64,000 nucleotides of DNA from positions 62,001-126,000 of the forward strand of contig CAVXOY010000016.1 of NCBI GenBank assembly GCA_963763495.1, read 5' to 3'. Below are positions 49,899 through 58,936 of the stretch, piece by piece (positions within the stretch are counted from its first letter, which is position 1; every line of letters begins with the position of its first letter). Under the pieces are notes generated by a model. The model was not told the origin of the DNA, searched no databases, and worked only from the letters and a program-made list of their open reading frames with translations. Position numbers and translations under genes: made by a program. The stretch is from DAOUEO01 sp963763495. GTDB taxonomy: Bacteria > Chloroflexota > Dehalococcoidia > DSTF01 > JALHUB01.

Positions 49899-51262
49899 CT
49901 AGGGCGTTTCAACGAACTCTGCATCTGCACCCACTTTAGGTTGATCCTCGAAGCCGGGAGGCGGCGTCTTGGGCGTGCAGTCGGTGGTCGATTCGTAGCT
50001 GATGTGATCGCCGACCGGCACCCAGCCGCCGTTCTCGACTACGTTGATGATGAAGGTCTCATTGATCTTGTGGTCCGTTGGGCTGGTGTTCCAGGTCCCA
50101 AAGCCATCGCTAGTCGAGGGCGCGAATTTGCACATCGATTCAGCGGCATCGAGGAAGGAGCCGCGCGTAAGGTCTTGGCCAGCCATCTCCAGGTCCCACA
50201 CCGTGGCCTCAGCGATGGACATGCCGTAGAGCTCGAAGTTGTTCAGCGGCCCGGTCGTGCCATTCTGGAACTTCTCCCAGATCTTCATATACTTCTGGAC
50301 GCCCGGAATCTGGGGCTCGTATACCTGGCGGCCGAAGGTGAAGCTTATGACACCCTCGGCGTTCTCAGCGCCCGCCAGCATGATGAAGAGGTCGGTGCAA
50401 AGGATGCCACTGACGACGATGGGGACATCCCAGTTCATGGTCTCGCGGGCCGCCTTGACCATGCTGGCGCCCTGGGGAGGCATAGCGAAGGCGGCCACCA
50501 CATCCACACCGTCGCTCTTTAGCCGCTGAACCTGGGCAGTAACGTCGGACTGGATTGCGTCGTACGTCTCTACGGCAGTGATCTCCACGTCGCTGCCTTC
50601 TATGCCCTTCCGCAGGCCCTTCTCGCCGTCCGCGCCAAGCTGGTCACCCTGAAGGAGGAGACCCAGTTTCGCCCCGGGGTAGGTCTTAGCGATGTACTGG
50701 CCCAAGAAGGTGCCTTCGGAGACGTAGTCCGGGTTGCCGGCAAAACGGGACTTCACAACGGGGTTGGTCCACTTGTCGAGGCCGGTCGAGAGATACATGT
50801 CGGGAATACCCTTCTCCTCCAGATACTTCCACACCGCGTTGTGGGTCTCCTCTCCCAACCCGCTAATCATAGCGAACACTTTGTCCTGCTCGACCAGCTT
50901 CCTCACTACCTCCGCCGTGTCCGGTGGGTTGTAGTGGTCATCGCCGATGATCGAAGTTGATCTTCCGACCGTACACACCCCCCTGGGCATTGATGTAGTC
51001 GAAGAACGCCTTCATTCCGTAGGCGATGGGGCCATAGGCAGCGGCGGGGCTCCCGCTCAGAGGGTAGTGGGTACCCAGCTTGATCTCGGTGTCCGTCACT
51101 CCCGTCCTGTCGCCAGCCTGGGCTGTCAACATGGGGGCATTGGCCGCAGCGCCGGGTGTGGACGTTGACTCCTCTATCTTCACCGCAGGACATTGCCAGC
51201 AGCGCCATAGAGAGTAGCGCCACGCCAGACATGAACCAGAAGAGCTTCTTTATCGATGTCAT
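49899..51262 (-). CDS. branched-chain amino-acid-type ABC binding lipoprotein, copy 3, two frameshifts
   Basis: About 455 residues. The signal (IKKLFWFMSGVALLSMALLAMSC) carries its lipobox in one frame; the linker and TDTEIKLGTHYPLSGSPAAAYGPIAYGMKAFFDYINAQGG lie in a second, and the rest from GDDHYNPPDTAEVVRKLVEQ in a third; joins are near 51180 and 50945. The C-terminus is extended by a Pro-rich tail (CTPKTPPPGFEDQPK) and ETP. GGGGTGAGAG precedes the ATG. It belongs with copies 1 and 2 by its GDDHYNPPDT motif. Confidence 0.88.
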
Positions 51263-51365
51263 GCTCTCACCCCCGAATTCGGTCAGCAACACTAATGCCG
51301 GCACGTGCTCCGGCACCGCCAGCCGATGCTGGGCTCAGTCCAATCTCGCTCCTGTCCGCTCGGCA

Positions 51366-51402
51366 ATCCCGAGGGGGAGCAGGAAGCTCACACCCTCGGG
51401 AT
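51366..51402 (-). repeat. intercistronic hairpin between binding-protein copies 4 and 3
   Basis: ATCCCGAGGG (51366-51375) and CCCTCGGGAT (51393-51402) are perfect complements, with a second small stem GAGC/GCTC inside. No T run follows on the minus strand, so RNA stabilisation or pausing is more likely than full termination. Confidence 0.65.
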
Positions 51403-51438
51403 GCTCATCAACTGTTGACCGTTTGCCCTCTCGCCGTC

Positions 51439-52795
51439 CTACTTGGGTTGCTCGTCATACCCCGGAGGAGGCGTCGGTGCCGTGCACTCCTTCGTGCCCT
51501 CAAATCCGAACGGCTCACCGAAGGGCTCCCACTTGAACGTCGGCGGGTCGATCGAGCGATCCACGGTGGCCTTCACGTAGACCTCCACCTCCGTGGGCCG
51601 GTGGTCCGTGGCGGTCATGCTGGAAGGCACCAGGCCGGTGGAAGACATGTATTTGCACACCGACTCGGCGGCATCCAGGAATGACTCCCGCGTGAGGTCA
51701 GGGCCCGCCTGCTTGAGGTTGTTTACCAGCGCCTCGGATATAGAATACCCTGTTAGCGTCAGGTTATCAGGCGTGACGTCGGGGGCATATTTGGCCATTA
51801 TCTCGTTGTGCTTGGCGACGCCCGGGACATCGGTCTCGAAAGCCTGGTGACCGAAGACTACGGACACGGCGCCCTCAATGTTGTCCAGACCGGCCAGCGT
51901 GGCAACCACCTCGACGGCGTCCACCCCGGTGATCACGATGGGGACGTCCCAGCTCAGGGTCTCGCGCGCCGTCTTCATGAGGCTGGCAGTCTGGAGCGGC
52001 ATGCCGTAGAAGCCTATGACATCGACGTTGGCGTTCTTCAGCCGCTGCACCTGGGAGGTAACGTCGTTCTGGGTCTCGTCGTAGTACTCGACGACGATCT
52101 CCATATCCGCGTTCTCATCCTCGAGACCCTGCCTCAGTCCCTGCTCACCCTCTTTGCCGAAGTCATCGTTCTGAGCGATGATACCCAGCTTCTTGCCGTC
52201 GAAGTTGTCGGCGATGTACTTGCCGAGGATGCGGCCCTCGGTGATGTAGTCAACGAGGAATGCGAAGCGGGATGCGGGCGATCGGCACCGTCCACTTGGT
52301 GTTGCCGGTGAGGATATACATGTCCGGCACACCCTTCTCCTCCAGGTACTTCCAGACGGCGCTGTGGGCCGCCGTCCCCAGACTTCCCTGGAGAGCGAAG
52401 ATGTTGTCGCGTTCCACCAGCTTGCGCACGGATTCGCTGGCCACCGGCCCGGTGTACTGGCTGTCGGCGACAATGAAGTTGATCTTGCGGCCGTAGATAC
52501 CGCCCTGGTCGTTGATGTAGTCGTAGTACGCCTTCATCCCTCGGCTGAGGGGAACTCCCCAGGCGGCAGCAGAGGAGTTACTCATCGGGAGAAGAGTGCC
52601 GATCGTGATCTCGGTATCCGTCACTCCCGTGGTGTCACCGCCTGTCTCCGGCGCCTTTGTGGCCGCGGCCGTCTCGCCGGCACTGGGTGTGGTGTCGCCG
52701 TCTTCTTCATCCTCCCCACAGGAGAGCCCAAGCGACATGCTGAGCGCCAGCACCGCCACCAGGAGCAGCGGCCATCGCTTCAAGAGTGTCCGCAT
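51439..52795 (-). CDS. branched-chain amino-acid-type ABC binding lipoprotein, copy 4, one frameshift
   Basis: About 452 residues, with a frame change near 52265. Lipobox SLGLSC; TDTEITIGTLLPMSNSSAAAWGVPLSRGMKAYYDYINDQGG; INFIVADSQYTGPVASESVRKLVE in place of the GDDHYNPPDT motif of copies 1-3; then YIADNFDGKKLGIIAQNDDFGKEGEQGL, and a C-terminal CTAPTPPPGYDEQPK. It groups with copy 5, whose leader and tail are very similar, including flanking non-coding sequence. A different ligand from copies 1-3 is likely. Confidence 0.9.
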
Positions 52796-52826
52796 CTGAC
52801 TACCTCCTTGCTCCCAATACCAACCC

Positions 52827-52859
52827 TTCGGGAGCAAGCAGCAGGTGCTTGCTCCCGAA
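52827..52859 (-). repeat. intercistronic hairpin between binding-protein copies 5 and 4
   Basis: TTCGGGAGCAAGC (52827-52839) and GCTTGCTCCCGAA (52847-52859) form a perfect 13-bp stem with a 7-nt loop. It stands between the copy-5 stop and the copy-4 ribosome site and has no T run. The related GAGCAAGCA recurs upstream of copy 5 (near 54279). Confidence 0.7.
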
Positions 52860-52896
52860 ACGTTTCAACAGTTGACTCTCTGTTTGCCCTGCCGTC

Positions 52897-54240
52897 CTAC
52901 TGTATTTTGGGTTGCTCGTCAATCCCCGCAGGCGGCGTCGGCGCTGTGCAATCCTTGGTGTCCTCAAAAGCGATAGGGTCGCCAATGAATTCCCAGTGGA
53001 AGGTGTCCGCGTCGGTCCCTGTGGCTTTCACGTAGGTCTCCGTCTGGTTCAAGCGATGGTCCGTGGTGGAGAAGCTCAGGGGCTCTATGCACAGCGGGCA
53101 CATCCACTTGCACATCGACTCGGCAGCGTCCAAGAAGGATTCGCGCGTGAGGTCCGGGCCGGCCTGCTCCAGGAGATACGCCATATCCTGGGCGATTGCG
53201 TATCCAGTAAGGGTCAGGTTGTCGGGCTTCGTGTCGGCAGCGTACTTGGCCATTATCCGGATGTGCTCGGCGATGCCCGGGAACTCCGTCTGGTAGGCCT
53301 GGTGGGAAAAGACTACAGATACGGTGCCCTCGATGTTCGTGTAGCCCGCCAGCATACCTTCGATCTCGACAGCGTCGACGCCGGTGATGAGGATGGGAAC
53401 ATCCCAACTTAGGGTCTCGCGCGCCGTCTTGATGAGGCTGGCGGCCTGCATAGGGCATGCCGTAGACCGCAATGACTTCGGCGTTGGCCGTCTGTAGGCG
53501 CTGGGTCTGGGCCGTTACGTCGTTTTGGGTCCCGTCATAGTACTCCGTGACGGTCTCCGCATCAGACTCGAGGCCCAGCTTCACCCCTTCCTCACCCTGC
53601 TTGCCGAAATCGTCGTTCTGGGCGAGGATGCCGACCTTCTTGCCCGGCGTAGTTGTCGGCGATGTACTGGCCGAGGAGGCGCCCCTCGCTCAGATAGTCA
53701 ACTAGGAAGGTAAAGCGGGTTCGCGCAACGGGTTCGGTGAACCTGGTTTCGCCGGTGAGCATGAACATGTCAGGGACGCCCTTCTCCTCGAGATACTTCC
53801 AGGTGGAATTCATGGCCTCTGTCCCCAGAGCCTCCCTGGAGGGCGAATACCTTGTCCTGCTCCACCAGTTTGCGCGCGGCCTCGATCGCTACAGGCCCGG
53901 TATACTGGCTGTCCGCGACAATAAGGTTGATCTTGCGCCCATAGATGCCACCCTCGTCGTTTATGTAGTCAAAGTAGGCCTTCATGCCCTTGCTGAGGCC
54001 GACCCCCCAGGTCGCGGCAGCGGTTTGGCTCAAGGGAAGAAGGGTACCGATCTTGATCTCGGTGTCTGTCACTCCCGTTGTGTCGCCGGGCCCCGCCGTA
54101 GCCTTCGCTGTGACCTTGGCTGTGGCACCGGGCGTTTCCTTGCCCTCTTCGTCGTCATCCCCGCATGCGACCAGCAGTAACATGCCCGCCGCCAGCACCG
54201 CCACCAAGAGCAAGGGCCATCGCTTTAGTATCGCCTGCAT
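52897..54240 (-). CDS. branched-chain amino-acid-type ABC binding lipoprotein, copy 5, about three frameshifts
   Basis: Nearest to livM. Lipobox LLLVAC; TDTEIKIGTLLPLSQTAAATWGVGLSKGMKAYFDYINDEGG; LIVADSQYTGPVAIEAARKLVEQDKVFALQGG. Frame changes near 53825, 53650 and 53455; the later parts read YLSEGRLLGQYIADNYAG, NDVTAQTQRLQTANAEVIAVYGMPY, and ETLSWDVPILITGVDAVEIEGMLAGYTNIEGTVSVVFSHQAY. It ends CTAPTPPAGIDEQPKIQ. About 447 residues. AGGAGGTAATCAG lies upstream of the ATG. Confidence 0.88.
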
Positions 54241-54384
54241 CTGATTACCTCCTTGCTTTCCTCGCGCCTGCTCCCATGAGCAAGCACTTGCTGACTTTCC
54301 TGTCGGAACGACTCGCCGCCACGAGCCTCTTCCTCGAAGCCTCACATCAGCGCAGATTATACCAATATCGAGTAGGGTGTGGTC

Positions 54385-55470
54385 TTAGACGCTTTCTTTC
54401 TTCGGTCGAGAACGCCCAAGGAGCCGGGAGACCAGATCTTGAATCTTCGCTCCCAGATGAGCCTCTTTCATGTGGGCAATGGAGCCCGCGACTCCCCGCG
54501 GCGTGAAGATTATGGAGAGGATTAGAAGGAGCCCGAAGAGAGCTCCTCGGGTGGTATCGATGCCTAGTCTGTCGCCGGCAGGTATGGCGCCGGATATCCA
54601 GTCGGTGATGTCGATACGCATGGTCATGATCACGGCGGCGAAGATGGTGCCGGTAATGGAACCCAGTCCGCCGAGGACGATCATCACGAGCATAGTAAGA
54701 GAGAGGAGGATGTCGAACTCCGCCGGACCGAGGTACCCCAACGTAAAGACGTAGAGGGCGCCACCGGTGCCGGCGTAGAGAGCAGAAAGGCCAAAGGCGG
54801 TCATCTTGTAGAGCGACACGTTTACACCCATTTGCTGGGCGCCGATTTCGGAGTCACGCAGAGCGACCAGGGCGCGGCCGATGCGGCTGCGGGTGAGGCT
54901 CCAGGCCATGGCGGTCATGATGACGGCAGGAACCATGCAAAGGTAGTAGAGCCACTGATCGTCGGTGGCCAAGTCCTTGAGGGACCCGGGGACATGAGGC
55001 AGGCTAAGGGAGATGCCCATGACACCACCGGTCCACTGGTCTATCGAGTCATGCTTGAGGATCTGGGGAAGAACAATGACCATGGCGAGGGTCGCGATGG
55101 CCAGATAGGGACCGGAAAGACGCAAGGCGGGAGCACCAATGAGGAACCCGATAACGCCGGTCAAGAGCCCGGCAATAAGCACGGCGCCAAAGACGGGCAT
55201 ACTCCAATCACTCATAAGTATGGCAGCGATGTAGGCGCCTACCGCTACAAACGCCCCGTGCCCCAGCGATATCTGTCCGCTGTAGCCGGTGAGGATGTTT
55301 AGCCCCATGAGGATAATCAACCACAAGGCGAAACGCATTCCCTGGAAGGTGCGATAGGAGTCAATGAAGGAGTCGAAGAAGGGGAAGGTGTGCAAGTAGG
55401 GGAAGACGGCGAGCAGGGCTAAGGCAAGCGCCAAGAAGAAGAACCGCCGGTTGAGAAAGACGTCAGTCAC
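54385..55470 (-). CDS. livM: branched-chain amino-acid-type ABC permease LivM
   Basis: 361 residues from a GTG at 55470, 1 nt after the livH stop. About nine membrane helices. LNILTGYSGQISLGHGAFVAVGAYIAAIL is the LivM signature, followed by LRLSGPYLAIATLAM, RSRIGRALVALRDSEIGAQQMGVNVSLYKMTAFGLSALYAGTGGAL (ATPase-contact loop) and MLVMIVLGGLGSITGTIFAAVIM. It forms the transmembrane pore with LivH. No LivG or LivF ATPase is found in the window. Confidence 0.95.
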   Translation of the reverse strand: MTDVFLNRRFFFLALALALLAVFPYLHTFPFFDSFIDSYRTFQGMRFALWLIILMGLNILTGYSGQISLGHGAFVAVGAYIAAILMSDWSMPVFGAVLIAGLLTGVIGFLIGAPALRLSGPYLAIATLAMVIVLPQILKHDSIDQWTGGVMGISLSLPHVPGSLKDLATDDQWLYYLCMVPAVIMTAMAWSLTRSRIGRALVALRDSEIGAQQMGVNVSLYKMTAFGLSALYAGTGGALYVFTLGYLGPAEFDILLSLTMLVMIVLGGLGSITGTIFAAVIMTMRIDITDWISGAIPAGDRLGIDTTRGALFGLLLILSIIFTPRGVAGSIAHMKEAHLGAKIQDLVSRLLGRSRPKKESV

Positions 55471-55471
55471 G

Positions 55472-56350
55472 CTAGACCCGCTCCATCGTCTGCTTGCCGA
55501 ATAGACCCTTTGGACGCACAAGCAGAACAGCAATGATCACGAGGAAAGCAACTGTGATGTCGATCTTGGAGTCGATGTAGGTGCCGGCGAGGTTTTGCAC
55601 AACACCCAGCACTAGGCCACCAACGATAGCCCCGACGGGACTGTCCAACCCACCCAGCACTGCGGCGGCGAAAGCGAAGAGCAGCACGCCCATCATCATG
55701 CTGGGCGAGAGGAAGATAGTCGGGGCAAGAAGCATGCCAGCCGCCGCGCCGACCATCGCCGAAAGGGCCCAGCCCAGGGCAAGCATGCGGCCGACACGAA
55801 TTCCCACGAGTTGGCTGGCGATCCGGTTCTGGGCAGCCGCCCTCATCGCCAGACCGACCTTGGTCCGGTTGAACAAGAGGTATATCGCGATCATTATCAG
55901 AATCGACATGCAGAAGACGCCGATGTTAGGACGGCTTATCACGGCCGGCCCCAACCTGAGTGGCGCTCCATCGAAGACGGCGGGCGAAGGGAAGCTCTTG
56001 GGCTGGCCCTGCCATATCCGTAGGGCGATACTGTTGAGCATGGTAAACATCCCGAGAGTGATGATCACGGGATTGAGAATCGGTCCCCTCTCCACGGGAC
56101 GTATGACGACAATCTCAGTCAGCGCGCCGAAAATGCCGGCAACCAGCAGCGTTAGGAAGAAGGCGATCCAGAAGTGGAGTTCCCAGTTGATAAAGGACCA
56201 GGCGATGAAGGTAGTGAACATCGCCATTTCTCCCTGGGCAAAGTTGACAATGCCGGTGGAACGATAGATGAGGACGAGGGCGAGGGCGAGGATGGCATAC
56301 AGGCTGCCAGTAGAGAGACCAGTGGCGACCTGCTGGATGAATTCCTCCAT
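55472..56350 (-). CDS. livH: branched-chain amino-acid-type ABC permease LivH
   Basis: 292 residues, intact, eight or so helices. VATGLSTGSLYAILALALVLIYRSTGIVNFAQGEMAMF is the LivH opening; MRAAAQNRIASQLVGIRVGRMLALGWALSAMVGAAAGMLL is the ATPase-contact loop; AAVLGGLDSPVGAIVGGLVLGVVQN closes it. It is first of the livH-livM-binding-protein run on the minus strand; the 221 nt before it show no convincing promoter. Confidence 0.95.
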   Translation of the reverse strand: MEEFIQQVATGLSTGSLYAILALALVLIYRSTGIVNFAQGEMAMFTTFIAWSFINWELHFWIAFFLTLLVAGIFGALTEIVVIRPVERGPILNPVIITLGMFTMLNSIALRIWQGQPKSFPSPAVFDGAPLRLGPAVISRPNIGVFCMSILIMIAIYLLFNRTKVGLAMRAAAQNRIASQLVGIRVGRMLALGWALSAMVGAAAGMLLAPTIFLSPSMMMGVLLFAFAAAVLGGLDSPVGAIVGGLVLGVVQNLAGTYIDSKIDITVAFLVIIAVLLVRPKGLFGKQTMERV

Positions 56351-56571
56351 GTCGGCACACCCCTCAGCACAAAGCAAACCTATCGGCCGCAAGCGCGGCG
56401 TCCTTGCCGTTGCGGATGTGCGAAGTTTACCCATTGCGCCGTCTTAAGGCAACAAGGATGAGCAAATAATCGCCGAGAAAATGCGGGGGTTGGCTATTTG
56501 CAGTGCGTTCAGCGCCGAAATGCCAGTCGAACTTGACAACAAATGAGGTATGCCAAAAGAGAGAACCAGGC

Positions 56572-58627
56572 TCAGTCAACCACCCGGATCTCTGTCAAGT
56601 CCAGCCATTCCTCAGTCCTCGATCCAAAGGAGCCAAAGTCGCACGTGCCCAGCCGCAACGTGTGCTCTCCCGCAGGAAGGCTTGACATCACGACGAGGTT
56701 GTAGTCTTCGACAATGACATCTCCCGGCCGAAAGCGATCCTCTCGCTGGTAACGCCGAAGGAGGTCGAAGCCCAAGGTATGGGTCTCGCGGTAGCGGTCA
56801 TCCCCAAGGACGGTGGAGACTCGATAGTAGTTGAGGACAGGCGCCTCAAGAGGCCGCCAGTAGAGCCTAATGTGAAGCGTCCCACCAGCAGCAACCTCTG
56901 TGCGGTCAAGGTCGAAACCGACGAATTCCACCCCATCCATCACCTCACCAACCTGATACTGAGGCGTAGCCGATTCGAACCACCAGAGGCGGCGGTTCTG
57001 CTTGAGCCTCGTAGAGGATGAGCGGGTGGCCACCAAGCCAGGAGACGTGAACAGAAGGCGCCGCTAGTACAGGGACATACCAGAGAGCATCCGGGACTGA
57101 GCCGGTCCCCTCCGGTCGAGGTCCGGTGTCGATGACATCGGGGGCGGTGGTATAGATCGGTCTTCCCGCCATGTCTTCCGCACGCAGGCCGTCAGGCTGC
57201 TCTTCTTGGGGGACTAAGACATCCGGACGCCAGCCGCGAGCCAGATGATAGTAGAAGATATCGAAGCCGGGGACGCCGGAGTGGCCGACGAGCACGCTGT
57301 TCTGGGGAAGTACCTGGAACGCGTGAGTATAGAAGTCCTCGACCGTCGTGTCACTGGAGTGATCGTTCTTCGCCCAGTTGGCGTGAAGCTGGAACGCTAC
57401 AGGAAAGATCAGGGAAACGGCCAGACAACCCCGAACCGGCACCGCCCACCTTCCCGACCGTCGCCCCAGACGCGCCGCGGCATCAATGACCCACCGCACA
57501 CCAAAGGCGATGAAGACGACGAACGCAAGGTGGGCCGGAATGAAGAAGACAGCGATGTCGGGCACGTTGTATTGGGTGAAGTAGCCGACCTCCATCAGAT
57601 AAACGAGCCCCAGCAGATAGAACGCCTTCTTCCGGCGATAGAGCATGTCCCATATACCGACCATGGCGAGGCCGACACCCCACAGACCAAAGTTGTCGCC
57701 GACCAGCTCGGCAGTAGACATGAATCCTCTCCGGCAGGGCCGATAACGGGAAGCCGAACCAGCTCACATCGAATACGTTGAACATGTAGTCGAAGACGCC
57801 GCGCCAATTGTCCGGCGCGTGGCGGATCATCAACTCGTCGTTCAAAGTGCCAGCCCTCAGGGGAAGCCAGAGGAACTGACAGGCCCCCAGCAGGAAAAGT
57901 CCTCCACCGAGCAGGAACGTCTTGATAGAGACACCTGTCCCACCGCTGGCCAGAAAGATATAGACCACGAGGCCGGGAACCAAGGCAAGATTCGATATGT
58001 GAGTCCCCAGGCTCAGTCCAAAGGAGAGGCAGGCGACGCCGAAGAGGACAGTTGCAGCCGATCGCGCGCTGCTGCGGGCTCATGGTGACGCAGTCGCTCG
58101 CCCCAGGACAGGAAGAGGAAGAGCGTGAGCGCCATCATGAAAACGTTGGGTGCATAGACCTCGGTGATGACGGCCTGCGACCAGAGAGTCGAGGAGAAAG
58201 AGAAGAGCAGAGCGGCGAAGACAGCCGCGGCCCTGCTCCGCGTGAGGAGGACGATGATGCCATACAGAAGGGCAGCCGTGCCGGCGGCGCCGACCGCCGA
58301 CATCAGGTTCATGCGATAGGCTACGTCGCCTACCGGCAGATAGGTGAAGAGCTTACCGATCCACGTGTAGAACGGATAGCCGGGAGAGTGAGCCAGGCCA
58401 AGCTGATGGGGAACAGTGGCCAGCTCGTTCCCGTCGAGGCTGACGTAGGTCAGGCCGGGCGCAAGAGTGGCACAGTAGACAGCCATGCCAACGACGAAGA
58501 CGGCGGTCGCCAGCACAGCGTCGAGGACGCGGGCAGAGACGATCTCCCAGGGCAGAACGCGGGTGCGCCAGCGGTGGCCGCTTTGGGTGGCGGTCGCCTG
58601 AGCCGTCTCAAGCGCGGTGGCGTTCAT
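56572..58627 (-). CDS. DUF2723-type multi-pass membrane protein (putative O-mannosyltransferase-like), frameshifts
   Basis: About 685 residues in four frames joined near 58045, 57735 and 57020. The N-terminus is cytoplasmic, followed by a helix (DAVLATAVFVVGMAVYCATLAPG). The family motif TYVSLDGNELATVPHQLGLAHSPGYPFYTWIGKLFTYLP then carries the acidic residue after helix 1. About ten helices follow, ending with a soluble beta-rich domain (VEFVGFDLDRTEVAAGGTLHIRLYWRP). DUF2723 proteins are GT-C-like and proposed to transfer sugars from lipid carriers. It is divergent from the fused glycolipid protein, 309 nt away. Confidence 0.82.
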
Positions 58628-58936
58628 TTCGCTTCCCTCCTTGAAAGCAGAAGACGCCGGCTGTCATATCCCCAAGCCGGTAGGGACGGCATGCGCGGGT
58701 GGTCATACCTCGTCGGGAGGACCGGGCGGCTCATGTCACGTCCCTGCTGCATCAAGCACGTCAATACATAGCATCGGCAGCAGCGGCACAGTTTCTCCCT
58801 AGGGCTTTTCACCTATTCCCGCAGTCATTCGCCCCGAAAGGCCGAATGAATCCAGAGATATAAGGGATTCACCTAGTCCTGGAGCATGATGAGCAGTCGA
58901 TACGTCAAGAGAGCAGCAGAGTAAGGAGGCTTTGCT
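58628..58936 (+). other. divergent intergenic region, nothing recognised
   Basis: 309 nt between two membrane glycosyltransferase-type genes. I see no RNA gene, repeat or convincing promoter. AAGGAGG directly before 58937 is the ribosome site of the + gene, which starts with TTG or nearby codons. Confidence 0.4.

Noticed and set aside
58052..58771. A 239-codon + frame over the DUF2723 gene and the intergenic region.
   Set aside because: Glycine/arginine/glutamate-rich shadow, no start signal, opposite to a recognised membrane protein.
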